DNA of 64,000 nucleotides, taken from assembly GCF_051390635.1 (NCBI RefSeq), contig NZ_JBPODT010000001.1, forward strand, positions 62,001 to 126,000, given 5' to 3'. A model generated the notes under the pieces. The model saw nothing but the letters and a program-made list of their open reading frames with translations, had not been told where the DNA came from and made no database searches. How positions within the stretch are numbered: the stretch's first letter is position 1; every line of letters starts with the position of its first letter. Shown here in pieces: positions 26,307-34,994 of the stretch. Both the position numbers and the translations under genes were made by a program. This DNA is from Microbaculum sp051390635 (GTDB lineage: Bacteria; Pseudomonadota; Alphaproteobacteria; Rhizobiales; Tepidamorphaceae).

Positions 26307-27197
26307 GTGCGATCCATGCTTTTCGTTCCCGGCGACAGCCGCAAGAAGCTCGCCAAGTCGCTCGACTGCGGTGCCGACGCGCTGATCGTCGACCTGGAGG
26401 ATTCCGTCGCCCCGGCCGCCAAGGCCGACGCGCGCGCCGTCACGGCGGAGTTCCTGGCCGGTCTGCCGGCCCGCGAGGCCCGGCCGCGGATCTATGTCCG
26501 CGTTAACGCGCTCGACACCGGCCTGACCGACGACGACCTCGACGCCGTCGTTCCGCACGGGCCGGACGGCATCATGCTGCCCAAGGCCACCTGTGGCGCC
26601 GACGTCATGCTGGTCGACGCCAAGATCACCACGTCGGAAGCCCTGGCCGGCATCGACGACGGGGCGACGCGCATCGTCGCGATCGCCACTGAGACCGGCG
26701 GCTCCCTGTTCGAGATGGGAAGCTACAAGGGATCGAGCGCCCGCCTGGAAGGCCTGACCTGGGGCGCCGAGGACCTCTCCGCCGATATCGGCGCGCTGAC
26801 CAACCGCGACGCCGACGGCGCCTACACCGACCTCTACCGGCTCGCCCGCGCGCTTTGCCTGGCCGCATCCGCCGGCGCCGCCGTCATGGCCATCGATTCC
26901 GTCTTCGTCGACTTCCGCGACGATACCGGCCTGCGCGCCGACTGCGAGGAGGGCGTGCGCGACGGCTATGTCGCCAAGATGGCGATCCATCCCGCCCAGG
27001 TCGCCACCATCAACGACGTCTTCACACCCTCCGACGTGGCGATCGACGAGGCCGAGGCGATCGTCAGGGCCATGGCCGAGGCCGGCGGCGCCGGCGTCGC
27101 GAGCCTCGACGGCCGGATGATCGACCGTCCCCACCTGCGCCGCGCCGAGCGGCTGCTCGCGCGCGCCCGGGCGGCGGGAAAGCCGGTGTCGGTGTAG
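26307..27197 (+). CDS. CitE-like HpcH/HpaI-family CoA-ester lyase
   Basis: About 296 residues, TIM-barrel lyase. RSMLFVPGDSRKKLAKSL and ADALIVDLEDSVAP at the N-terminus, RVNALDTG, then IATETGGSL, WGAEDLSADIGA and the Asp/Glu metal ligands typical of malyl-CoA/citramalyl-CoA lyases and related thioesterases. The start is GTG at 26307, matching the usual MRSMLF beginning. The gene follows the MaoC hydratase by 7 nt and is convergent with the large cyclase gene (8-nt spacer). Candidate reactions include L-malyl-CoA or beta-methylmalyl-CoA cleavage or (3S)-malyl-CoA hydrolysis. Confidence 0.87.
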   Translation: MRSMLFVPGDSRKKLAKSLDCGADALIVDLEDSVAPAAKADARAVTAEFLAGLPAREARPRIYVRVNALDTGLTDDDLDAVVPHGPDGIMLPKATCGADVMLVDAKITTSEALAGIDDGATRIVAIATETGGSLFEMGSYKGSSARLEGLTWGAEDLSADIGALTNRDADGAYTDLYRLARALCLAASAGAAVMAIDSVFVDFRDDTGLRADCEEGVRDGYVAKMAIHPAQVATINDVFTPSDVAIDEAEAIVRAMAEAGGAGVASLDGRMIDRPHLRRAERLLARARAAGKPVSV

Positions 27198-27204
27198 GGC
27201 CGCT

Positions 27205-30200
27205 TCAGGCCGCCGGAACCCTGGCGGCCAGCCAGTGCAGGCCGATCCGCCGTCCCTCGGCGGCAAGCGTCGCCAGCGCCACGCCGTCGGGCCGCGCGCC
27301 GCGGCCCGCGCACGCCGCCATGGCCCGGCCCCACCGCGACACGTAGCTCGTCCAGGCACAGGGCTCGATGGCCGTCGCCGCGTCCAGCGCGTCGGCCCAT
27401 TCGACGACCCGGGCGGCCCGCCCGGTGTCGACATCGGCGTCGATATCGGCCTCGATCATCGCCCGGTAGAAGAACGAGTAGCAGTGCGACAGCGCCTGTC
27501 CGGCGAGGATGTCACGGGCCTCGGCGATCGCCGTCTCGACCTCGCCCGCATCGTCGCTCGACGCCGCCACCTGGCCGAGCACCACCGGCAGCATGTAGTA
27601 CCGCGAGGCCTCGTCGCTCAGCGCCCGGCCCTCCCGCGCCACCCGCAGCGCCTCGGCGCGATTGCCCCCATAACGCAGCGCCCACGACAGGAAGGCCCGG
27701 TTCTCCGACTGGAACCGCGTCGCGCCGAGGCCTGCGGCAATCTCCTCGGCCCGGTCGATCTCGGCCCGCGCCGTCGCCACGTCGCCGGCCTCGATCGCCA
27801 CCATGAAGCGGGCGTGCCGGCAGATCATCTCCGGCCGCACCGCGCCCGCGCGCCGGCATGCCCGCAACGCCTCGTCAGCGACCGTGCGCGAGGCCTCGGG
27901 ATCCCCCGAGACCATTTCCATCAGCGCCAGCATCGGCGCATTGGCGAGCGCGACCCGGCCGAGCCCCGAGGCGCGCGCGAGCGCGATGCAGTTGGCGAAG
28001 ATGTCGCGCGCGGTGCGCATTTTGCCGATCGCGTAGTTGGCGTCGCCCAGCCCGCCGAGCGCGGCCACCTCCACGTCGGCGGATCCGGCCTCGCGGGCGA
28101 GCGCCAGCGCGGTCTCGTGCTCCGCCAGGCACTCGGCGATGCGGCCCTGCGGAAACAGCAGGTTTCCGCGCAGGTGGTGGATGCGTGCCCGTTCCAGCGT
28201 CAGCCCGGCGGCGCGGGCGCGCGCCTCGGCGCGCTGCAGCACCGCCTCGGCCTCGGCCAGCGCGTCGGTGACCCGCAGGCACTGCGCGATGCCGATCTCG
28301 GCGCGGCAGCGGGCGGCATCGTCGCCGGCGAGCCTCTCGGCGTCCTCGAACGCCGAGCGCGCCGCCGTCACGTCGCCGGTCGTCAGCGCGATCTCGCCGC
28401 GCTGCTCGGTCAGCGCGAACCGGTCGGCGGCGTCCTCGGCGATCGCCAGGCCGCGCGCGTTGAGCGCCAGCGCCCGGGCGAAATTGCCAAGCCGCATCTC
28501 GTCGCCGGCGACCTCCAGGAAGAACGCCGCCGCGGCGGGATCCTCGGCGCGCTCCAGGTGCTCGGCCTGCAGCAGTCGGTCGCGATCGGCGAACAGGGCC
28601 GCGGCCTTCCGGTGCAGCGCGGTTCGCCGGCTGGGCGGCAGGCTCTCGTAGACCGCCTCTCGGATCAGCGCATGGGCGAACTGGTGGCCCTCGCCGGCCG
28701 GCCGCAGCAGATAGGCGGCAACGAGCGGAGCGGGATCGAGGCGGGCGTCCTCGGCCAGCGCCCGCAGGTCGTCGAGGGCGAAGCGGTTGCCCAGGATCGC
28801 GGCGACCTGCAGCGTCGCCTTGTCCCCGGCGGCGAGCCTGTCGAGCCGGGCGAACACCAGGCTCTGGATCGTCGTCGGCAACGCCCCGCGGGCCAAGTCG
28901 CCGATGTGATGGGCGAGCTGGACCAGGAACAGCGGATTGCCCTCCGCCCGCCGCACCAGGTCCTCGGTGCTACCGGGGCCGACGGCGCCCGCCGCGCGCG
29001 CCAGTTCCGCCGCATCGCCGGCGCTGAGCGGACCCAAGTCGATCGTCGCCAGCGGCGTCTCGCCGATCGCCAGCCGGAAGCCGTGATCGACCGGGTCGTC
29101 GTCCGGCCGGCCGGTCAGCAGCAGCGCGACCGGCAGGGCCGAGACGGCGGCCGCGGCCGCGCCGATCCCCGCCAGCACCTCTGCGTCGGCCCAATGCACG
29201 TCTTCGAGCACGATCAGATGCGGCACGGCCCGGCCGGCCGCCGCCGCCAGCTTGCCCATGAGGTCCGCGCGCCGCCGCCGGCGCGTCTCCGGCGCCAGCT
29301 GGTCGCGAAAAGTCACCAGATCGTCCGGCACCGCCTCGCCCGTCAGCTCGGCGCAGAACACGCGGTCCTCGTTGGCGATCGCCCCTGCCGCGACGGCGTT
29401 CGATATCGCCGCCTCGATGTCCTCTGCGGCGGTTCCTTGCGACGCGTCCGACGAGATGCCGAGCAGGCCCTGGACCAGTACCCGCGCGGCGTCCTGCCGG
29501 CGGCCGGCGCCGAAATCGAGGGCGCCCGCCTTGACGATCCGGAAGCCATCGGCGCGGGCGCGCTCCTCGATCGCTTCCACCAGCCGCGTCTTGCCGATGC
29601 CGGCGTCGCCGCGCACATAGACCACCTGCCCGGCGCGGCTCTCGAGGCAATCCGCGAGCAGGCCGACCGCCTGGCGCAGCTCGCGCCGACGCCCGATGAG
29701 CGGCAGCGCCGGCCGGCCGTCGGCTGCCGCCACCGCCCGGACACGGGCAACCGCGACGGGCGCGTCGAAGCCAGCCACCGCCATGGCCGCAGCCGGATCG
29801 AGATCGAAATCGCCGGCGAGCAGGCGCACGAGATCGCCCGATACCAGGATCTCGCCGCCCACGGCGGCATCGCACAGCCGCGCGGCGAGGTTCACCGACG
29901 GCCCGATAACCGTGTAGTCGCGCCGCACGCCGCTGCCCGACGCCGCCGCCATCACCATGCCGTTGGCGACGCCGGAATGGACGCCGACGCCGGCAAGCCG
30001 CCGCTCATCGGCCAGCCGCGCGACGCCCTGGCGGATCTCCACGGCCGCCGCCACCGCCCGGCGCGCGTCGTCGGCATGCGCCACCGGCGCGCCGAACACG
30101 CCCATGGTGCAGTCGCCGATGTGCTTGTCGACCGTGCCGCCGTGCCGGGCGATGGTGCCGTCCGCGATCTCGAAGAACGCATCCAGGATCGCGCCCGTCG

Positions 30201-30456
30201 CTTCCGGATCGATCCGGTTGGACAGTTCGGTGAAGCCCGACAGATCGGAAAAGAGCACGGTAACCGGCCGCATCTCGCCGGCGGGCGCGGCGGCCTCCGC
30301 CGTATCGGGAAGTGCGCTCCCGCAGGCGCCGCAGAAGCGGTCCCCAGGCTCGACGGGCGCGCCGCAGGCCGGACAGCCGGCGGCGAGCGCGGCGCCGCAG
30401 GCGGCACAGAAGCGCCGCCCCTCCTTGTTGTCAGCACCACAGGCCGCGCACTGCAT
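27205..30456 (-). CDS. Zinc-ribbon, class III cyclase, AAA-type ATPase and TPR multidomain protein
   Basis: About 1083 residues. Residues 1-50 form a double zinc ribbon (C3/C6/C17/C20 and C28/C31/C42/C45). A class III cyclase domain follows, with VLFSDLSGFTELS (metal Asp 71), VDKHIGDCTMGVFG and IGPSVNLAARL. Then comes an ATPase with a P-loop GDAGIGKTRLVEA near residue 280 and VLEDVHWAD as Walker B. The remainder is alpha-helical TPR-like repeats. This LuxR/adenylate-cyclase 'guanylate cyclase-AAA' layout is found in large signalling proteins of unknown input. It is a single gene. Whether the cyclase is active is not settled, although the main catalytic residues are present. Confidence 0.87.
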   Translation of the reverse strand: MQCAACGADNKEGRRFCAACGAALAAGCPACGAPVEPGDRFCGACGSALPDTAEAAAPAGEMRPVTVLFSDLSGFTELSNRIDPEATGAILDAFFEIADGTIARHGGTVDKHIGDCTMGVFGAPVAHADDARRAVAAAVEIRQGVARLADERRLAGVGVHSGVANGMVMAAASGSGVRRDYTVIGPSVNLAARLCDAAVGGEILVSGDLVRLLAGDFDLDPAAAMAVAGFDAPVAVARVRAVAAADGRPALPLIGRRRELRQAVGLLADCLESRAGQVVYVRGDAGIGKTRLVEAIEERARADGFRIVKAGALDFGAGRRQDAARVLVQGLLGISSDASQGTAAEDIEAAISNAVAAGAIANEDRVFCAELTGEAVPDDLVTFRDQLAPETRRRRRADLMGKLAAAAGRAVPHLIVLEDVHWADAEVLAGIGAAAAAVSALPVALLLTGRPDDDPVDHGFRLAIGETPLATIDLGPLSAGDAAELARAAGAVGPGSTEDLVRRAEGNPLFLVQLAHHIGDLARGALPTTIQSLVFARLDRLAAGDKATLQVAAILGNRFALDDLRALAEDARLDPAPLVAAYLLRPAGEGHQFAHALIREAVYESLPPSRRTALHRKAAALFADRDRLLQAEHLERAEDPAAAAFFLEVAGDEMRLGNFARALALNARGLAIAEDAADRFALTEQRGEIALTTGDVTAARSAFEDAERLAGDDAARCRAEIGIAQCLRVTDALAEAEAVLQRAEARARAAGLTLERARIHHLRGNLLFPQGRIAECLAEHETALALAREAGSADVEVAALGGLGDANYAIGKMRTARDIFANCIALARASGLGRVALANAPMLALMEMVSGDPEASRTVADEALRACRRAGAVRPEMICRHARFMVAIEAGDVATARAEIDRAEEIAAGLGATRFQSENRAFLSWALRYGGNRAEALRVAREGRALSDEASRYYMLPVVLGQVAASSDDAGEVETAIAEARDILAGQALSHCYSFFYRAMIEADIDADVDTGRAARVVEWADALDAATAIEPCAWTSYVSRWGRAMAACAGRGARPDGVALATLAAEGRRIGLHWLAARVPAA

Positions 30457-30558
30457 CCCTTTGCTCCGCGAGAACCGGAACGGGCCGCATTATGCGCCGA
30501 CTATGGATTTGACGCCAAGGCCGGGCGCCAAGACCGGGCGCCCCCTCCCGGGCGCAAT

Positions 30559-30584
30559 GACCGGGCACAGTCCGGCGCCCGGTC
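30559..30584 (-). terminator. Hairpin downstream of thrS, no U-tract
   Basis: GACCGGGC (30559-30566) and GCCCGGTC (30577-30584) form an 8-bp stem with a 10-nt loop, 12 nt beyond the thrS stop. The missing T-run makes it a weak terminator candidate; it may instead be part of the GC-rich palindrome family. The rest of 30457-30595 is repetitive CGGGCG sequence. Confidence 0.35.
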
Positions 30585-30595
30585 GGATTTTCGGC

Positions 30596-32539
30596 TCAGG
30601 CGACCTTCGCCACCCCGGCCCGTTTCAGGTCGGGCGGCGTCGCCTCGTCGACGAACGCGGTGATGGCCTGATCCAGCGGCAGCAGCGCTTGGTCCTTGGA
30701 GCCGAGCCGGCGTACGTTGACCGTGCCCTCCTCGGCCTCGCGCTTGCCGCAGACGACGATCGCCGGCACCTTGGCCAGCGAGTGCTCGCGCACCTTGTAG
30801 TTGATCTTCTCGTTGCGAAGATCGATCTCGGCGCGGACGCCCGCCGCCTCCAGCCGGTCGAGGACCTGCCGGGCGTAGTCGTCGGCGTCCGAGGTGATGG
30901 TGGCGACCACCACCTGCACCGGCGACAGCCACAGCGGCAGGTGGCCGGCATAGTTCTCGATCAGGATGCCGGTGAACCGCTCCAGCGAGCCGAACATCGC
31001 CCGGTGCAGCATGACCGGAACGTGCTTCTCGCCGTCCGCGCCGATGTAGAACGCACCGAGACGGTCCGGCAGGTTGAAGTCGACCTGCAGCGTGCCGCAC
31101 TGCCAGTCGCGGCCGATGGCGTCGCGCAGCACGTACTCGAGCTTCGGCCCGTAGAAGGCGCCCTCGCCCGGATTGAGCTCCCAGGCGATGCCGGCCGCCT
31201 CGCAGGCCTTCTTCAGCGCGTCCTCGGCCTTGTCCCACACCGCGTCCGAGCCGACCCGCTTCTCCGGCCGGTCCGAGAACTTGATGCGCACGTCCTCGAA
31301 GCCGAAGTCGCGGTAGATCGACAGGATCAGCGCGTTCACCGAGATGCATTCCTCGGTGATCTGGTCCTCGGTGCAGAAGATGTGCGCGTCGTCCTGGGTG
31401 AAGTGGCGCACGCGCATCAGCCCGTGCAGCGCGCCGGAAGGCTCATAGCGATGCACCTTGCCGAATTCGGCGATGCGCAGCGGCAGGTCGCGGTAGCTCT
31501 TCAGGCCGTTCTTGAAGATCTGCACGTGACCGGGACAGTTCATCGGCTTGCAGCAATGCACCCGCTCGTCCGGCGTGATCGTCGTGAACATGTTCTCGCC
31601 GAACTTTTCCCAGTGGCCCGAGGTCTCCCACAGGCCGCGCTCCATCATGTCGGGCGTGTTCACCTCGACGAACCCGCCCTCGTGCTGGCGCCGGCGCATG
31701 TAGGCGATCAGCGCCTGGAACAGGGTCCAGCCGTTGGCGTGCCAGAACACCGCGCCGGGCGCCTCCTCCTGGAAGTGGAACAGGTCCATCTCGCGGCCGA
31801 GGCGGCGATGGTCGCGCTTTTCCGCCTCCTCCAGCATGGTCAGGTAGGCCTTGAGGTCGTTGTCGTTGGCCCAGGCCGTGCCGTAGATGCGCTGGAGCAT
31901 CGGATTGTTGGAATCGCCGCGCCAGTAGGCGCCGGCCAGCTTCAGCAGCTTGAAGGCGTTGCCGATCTTGCCCGTCGACGGCCCGTGCGGGCCGCGGCAC
32001 AGGTCGGTCCACGCGCCCTGGCTGTAGAAGCGGATGTCCTGATCCTGCGGGATCGCGTCGATCAGCTCGACCTTGTAGGCCTCGCCCTTCTCGCCGAAAT
32101 AGCGGCGCGCCTCGTCCCGGTCCCAGACCTTCTTGGTGAAGGCGGCGTCGCGGCCGATGATCTCGCGCATCTTCGCCTCGATCTTCGGGAAGTCGTCGGG
32201 ATGGAACGGCTCCTCGCGGGCGAAGTCGTAGTAGAAACCGTTGTCGATCACCGGGCCGATGGTCACCTGGGTGCCGGGAAACAGCTCCTGCACCGCCTCG
32301 GCGAGCACGTGCGCGCAGTCGTGCCGGATGATCTCCAGCGCGTCGGGCAGGTCGCGCGTGACGATCTCGATGCGCGCGTCGGCGGTGATCGGTTCGGCGA
32401 GGTCGGTGAGTTCGCCGTCGAGCTTCACCACCATCGCCTTCTTGGCCAGCGACTTGGAGATGCCCTCGGCGATCTCGGCGCCCGTGACGCCGTCGGGGAA
32501 TTCGCGCTTGGATTCGTCGGGGAAGGTAAGCGTAATCAT
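30596..32539 (-). CDS. thrS: Threonyl-tRNA synthetase
   Basis: Class II aminoacyl-tRNA synthetase that charges tRNA-Thr. About 647 residues, full length. N-terminal TGS domain (1-60), editing domain (HDCAHVLAEAVQELFPG, HPDDFPKIE), catalytic core with CCKPMNCPGHVQIF (zinc Cys), RIAEFGKVHRYEPSGALHGLMRVRHF-type motif 2 region (starting near LRIAEFG) and motif 3 region with QVVVATI, then the anticodon-binding domain. GGAGAAG lies 3 nt from the ATG. Monocistronic. I see no T-box, which would not be expected in this group. Confidence 0.97.
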   Translation of the reverse strand: MITLTFPDESKREFPDGVTGAEIAEGISKSLAKKAMVVKLDGELTDLAEPITADARIEIVTRDLPDALEIIRHDCAHVLAEAVQELFPGTQVTIGPVIDNGFYYDFAREEPFHPDDFPKIEAKMREIIGRDAAFTKKVWDRDEARRYFGEKGEAYKVELIDAIPQDQDIRFYSQGAWTDLCRGPHGPSTGKIGNAFKLLKLAGAYWRGDSNNPMLQRIYGTAWANDNDLKAYLTMLEEAEKRDHRRLGREMDLFHFQEEAPGAVFWHANGWTLFQALIAYMRRRQHEGGFVEVNTPDMMERGLWETSGHWEKFGENMFTTITPDERVHCCKPMNCPGHVQIFKNGLKSYRDLPLRIAEFGKVHRYEPSGALHGLMRVRHFTQDDAHIFCTEDQITEECISVNALILSIYRDFGFEDVRIKFSDRPEKRVGSDAVWDKAEDALKKACEAAGIAWELNPGEGAFYGPKLEYVLRDAIGRDWQCGTLQVDFNLPDRLGAFYIGADGEKHVPVMLHRAMFGSLERFTGILIENYAGHLPLWLSPVQVVVATITSDADDYARQVLDRLEAAGVRAEIDLRNEKINYKVREHSLAKVPAIVVCGKREAEEGTVNVRRLGSKDQALLPLDQAITAFVDEATPPDLKRAGVAKVA

Positions 32540-32741
32540 GGTCTTCTCCTGCTCAACTCCTGCAAACCACGCAGGTAAGCGGTTTTGTCGGGTGGCCGCC
32601 GCGCGCGGCAGACACCGGTTTTCCTATGCCCCGCCCGGTTGTCCCGCGCGGGCGCGGCCCGGGCATTTCATGTCCCTTCGACGCAATTGCCGGGCAGAGC
32701 CCGGCAATGACGGAATGGGGCATCCCGATCACCGCGCCGGA
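32540..32741. repeat. Spacer with a partial palindromic repeat
   Basis: Upstream of thrS and downstream of yidD. Contains half-units of the dispersed family: a CCCGGGCAT arm near 32662-32670 and the dyad ATTGCCGGGCAGAGCCCGGCAATGACG around 32687-32713. No gene seen. Confidence 0.55.
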
Positions 32742-33083
32742 TCAGTCCGCATCCGGGCGAAGCGTGATGTGACGGCCGCTCCAGCGACCGTAGCGCCACG
32801 GCTTATACCAGCGCGCATCCTCCGGCAAGCCGTCGGGAATCGGATCGAATCCGGACGATCCCCACGGATTGCAGCGCGAAAACCGGGCTATACCCATCCA
32901 CAGGCCGGGCCAGGCGCCATAGGTCGTGATCGCGTCCTCGGTGTATTCCGAGCAGGTCGGCAGATAGCGGCAGCGCCGGCCGATCAGCATCGACAGCGTG
33001 TAGCGGTAGACGCGGATGAGCCCGATCAGCAGGCCGCCGGCGATCCGCGACGCGATACCCGGCTTTGCGGCGGGCGACGTCAA
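32742..33083 (-). CDS. yidD: Membrane protein insertion efficiency factor YidD
   Basis: About 113 residues. Small amphipathic protein that assists YidC/Sec insertion. Signature region RVYRYTLSMLIGRRCRYLPTCSEYTEDAI contains the conserved RYxPTCSxY motif, followed by RFSRCNPWGSSGFDP. The start is inferred as TTG at 33083: it overlaps the stop of the NifU-like gene as TTGA, and the protein begins directly before the conserved part. A longer 5' frame is only a shadow of the upstream gene. The C-terminal tail after the CNPWG motif is a typical alphaproteobacterial extension. Confidence 0.88.
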   Translation of the reverse strand: MTSPAAKPGIASRIAGGLLIGLIRVYRYTLSMLIGRRCRYLPTCSEYTEDAITTYGAWPGLWMGIARFSRCNPWGSSGFDPIPDGLPEDARWYKPWRYGRWSGRHITLRPDAD

Positions 33084-33529
33084 CAGGCCGCGGATTCCTT
33101 CTGCTTCGCCAGCGCCATCTCGACAGCCTCGACCGTGGCGTTGAAGGTCAGCATGGTGGAGGCGTGCCGCGCCTTGAAGTCGCGCACCGGTTCCAGCACC
33201 GCGCAGTCGGCCCAGCGTCCGTCCGGCGGCGGCCCGTTTTCCTTGAGCATCGCCTGCATCGCGTCGCGCACCGCGATCAGCTCGGGCAGCGTCGCGCCGA
33301 TCACGTGCTGCGCCATGATCGACGAGGCGGATTGCCCCAGCGCGCAGGCCTTCACCTCGTGGGCGAAGTCCGACACCTGGTCGCCGTCCATCTTCACGTC
33401 GACCGTCACGGTGGAGCCGCACAGGCGCGAATGACCGGTCGCGGTCCCGTCGGGATCGGACAGCCGGCCCAGCCGCGGGATATTGCCGGCCAGTTCGAGA
33501 ATGCGCTTGTTGTAGATGTCGTCGAGCAT
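33080..33529 (-). CDS. NifU/IscU-like iron-sulfur cluster scaffold protein
   Basis: About 149 residues. Three conserved Cys positions of the IscU/SufU fold: SRLCGST, KACALGQSASSIM and ADCAVLEPV. Such proteins assemble Fe-S clusters before transfer. ATG 33529 was chosen at the family's MLDDIYNKR start, with GGAAG upstream; the longer frame is not supported. yidD follows with a TTGA overlap. Divergent from folE across a 210-nt spacer. Confidence 0.9.
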   Translation of the reverse strand: MLDDIYNKRILELAGNIPRLGRLSDPDGTATGHSRLCGSTVTVDVKMDGDQVSDFAHEVKACALGQSASSIMAQHVIGATLPELIAVRDAMQAMLKENGPPPDGRWADCAVLEPVRDFKARHASTMLTFNATVEAVEMALAKQKESAAC

Positions 33530-33670
33530 CGTCGGAATCTTCCGGTTTCCGTTACCGGTACCGCAAGGCTGGCTTTTGGCCCCTCTCCTTGCGGGGGGGA
33601 GTGCGCCCCTATATATCGAGACGGAAGGGTGGCGCGGCAAGCCGTTTATGGAATCGGCGAATTTTGGCCC

Positions 33671-33715
33671 TATAATTGATCCGTTCCGGACCACGCGTCG
33701 TTTGAGTCCGGAACG
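33671..33715 (+). promoter_or_regulatory. folE promoter -10 box with a 10-bp inverted repeat at the transcription start
   Basis: TATAAT at 33671-33676 is a perfect -10 match; no good -35 is seen at 17 nt. Six bases later begins a perfect 10-bp inverted repeat, CGTTCCGGAC (33682-33691) and GTCCGGAACG (33706-33715) around a 14-nt loop. The repeat is either a 5'-end mRNA hairpin or an operator for a dimeric regulator of folE. Confidence 0.55.
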
Positions 33716-33739
33716 CAACACAGAAGGGTGCTGACCGCC

Positions 33740-34396
33740 ATGTCCGATAGCTCCGGCAAGAACTCGATGGACGCGATCCTGCGCAACCTGTCGACGTCGT
33801 CCGTCGAGACCCGCGAGCGCGACGCCGCGGCCCGGCCGAGCCGCGAGCAGGTCGAGGCGGCGGTGCGCACGCTGCTCGCCTGGACCGGAGACAACCCCAA
33901 GCGCGAGGGCCTGATCGACACGCCGCATCGCGTGGCCAAGGCCTACGAGGAGCTGTACGGCGGCTATTTCGAATGCCCGATCGAGGCCCTGTCGCGCACC
34001 TTCGAGGAAGTCGGCGGCTACGACGACATCGTGCTTCTGCGCGACATTCCGGTGCAGTCGCACTGCGAGCACCACATGCTGCCCTTCGTCGGCAAGACGC
34101 ACATCGCCTACTATCCGGAGGGCCGCGTCGTCGGCCTGTCGAAGCTCGCCCGCGTCGTCGACATCTATGCCCGGCGCCTGCAGACCCAGGAAAACCTCAC
34201 CGCGCAGATCGCCACCACCATCGACGAGGTGCTGCAGCCGCGCGGCGTCGCGATCCTGATGGAAGCGCAGCACATGTGCATGAGCCTGCGCGGCGTGCGT
34301 AAGCACGACGTCTCGACGATCACGACCCAGTTCACCGGCCTGTTCCGCGACGACCCGGACGAGCAGGACCGCTTTCTGCGCCTGATCCGCAACTAG
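33740..34396 (+). CDS. folE: GTP cyclohydrolase I (type IA)
   Basis: First step of tetrahydrofolate synthesis: GTP to 7,8-dihydroneopterin triphosphate. About 218 residues. PSREQVEAAVRTLL, then DTPHRVAKAYEELYGGY, the zinc and active site HCEHHMLPFVGKTHIAY, and the second Cys in HMCMSLRGVRKHD; ends TTQFTGLFRDDP. ATG 33740 is preferred, with AGAAGGG about 11 nt upstream; an in-frame GTG at 33728 would place that site inside the gene. Single gene, preceded by the inverted repeat above. Confidence 0.96.
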   Translation: MSDSSGKNSMDAILRNLSTSSVETRERDAAARPSREQVEAAVRTLLAWTGDNPKREGLIDTPHRVAKAYEELYGGYFECPIEALSRTFEEVGGYDDIVLLRDIPVQSHCEHHMLPFVGKTHIAYYPEGRVVGLSKLARVVDIYARRLQTQENLTAQIATTIDEVLQPRGVAILMEAQHMCMSLRGVRKHDVSTITTQFTGLFRDDPDEQDRFLRLIRN

Positions 34397-34443
34397 CCGG
34401 CGCCACCGCGCACCGCCCCCTGTCCGCCGGAAGCGACGGCCGC

Positions 34444-34561
34444 ATGGGTCCCGGATCACGTCCGGGACACGCGTTTGGTCGGGGGCAGCAGCGGTGATCC
34501 AAATATAAGCCGCGTGCTCCGGGCTTGACCCGGAGCCTAGGGGCCTCGGCCGGATCGCCGA
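34444..34561 (+). repeat. 118-bp direct repeat, copy 1
   Basis: Begins ATGGGTCCCGGATCACG and ends in CCTCGGCCGGATCGCCG; contains the dyads CCCGGATCACGTCCGGG and CTCCGGGCTTGACCCGGAG. Very similar to 34710-34827. Also related to the repeat at the scaffold gap, which shares the GGGACCCAT/ATGGGTCCC arm in reverse. Confidence 0.85.
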
Positions 34562-34578
34562 GCCGTCTCCATTCACGC

Positions 34579-34652
34579 GTCATGCCCGGGCTTGACCCGG
34601 GCATCTCGTGCCATACGCCTGAGATTGCCGGATCAGGCCCGGCAATGACGTG
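34579..34652 (+). repeat. 75-bp palindromic intergenic repeat, copy B
   Basis: ATGCCCGGGCTTGACCCGGGCAT dyad, linker CTCGTGCCATACGCC, then ATTGCCGGATCAGGCCCGGCAAT. Same element as 34922-34994 and the reverse-oriented 5018-5091. Confidence 0.85.
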
Positions 34653-34709
34653 CAAGGGGGAGGGACACCCAATTTCGACGTCGGCGGCCATGTCGCGCGG
34701 AGGGGCCGA

Positions 34710-34827
34710 ATGGGTCCCGGATCAAGTCCGGGACACGCGTTTCGTCGGGGGCAGCAGCGGTGATCCAAATAGAAGCCGCGTGCTCCGGGCTTGACCCGGA
34801 GCCTAGGGGCCTCGGCCGTATCGCCGT
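34710..34827 (+). repeat. 118-bp direct repeat, copy 2
   Basis: Near-identical to 34444-34561, differing at a handful of positions (for example GATCAAGTCC versus GATCACGTCC, and TTTCGTC versus TTTGGTC). Confidence 0.85.
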
Positions 34828-34921
34828 AACCTCTCCCTTCCCCGTCAAGCCCGGCAATGACGTAAAAGTGGCCGGCTCTCCGGCTTTTCGGGCATCAGCA
34901 AGGACGGCGGCTTCCTCTCCA

Positions 34922-34994
34922 CGTCATGCCCGGGCTTGACCCGGGCATCTCGTGCCACACGCCCGGGATTGCCGGGTCAATCCCGGGCATGACG
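34922..34994 (+). repeat. 75-bp palindromic intergenic repeat, copy C
   Basis: GTCATGCCCGGGCTTGACCC-type first dyad, linker CTCGTGCCACACGCC, then ATTGCCGGGTCAATCCC-type second dyad. Lies just upstream of hisI. Confidence 0.85.

Noticed and set aside
32742..33422. Long YidD with N-terminal extension
   Set aside because: The extension is the NifU-like gene read in another phase; only the last 113 residues match YidD.
34444..34994. CRISPR-like spaced repeats
   Set aside because: Units are long palindromic elements with only two copies each and variable spacing; no short uniform repeats or Cas genes.
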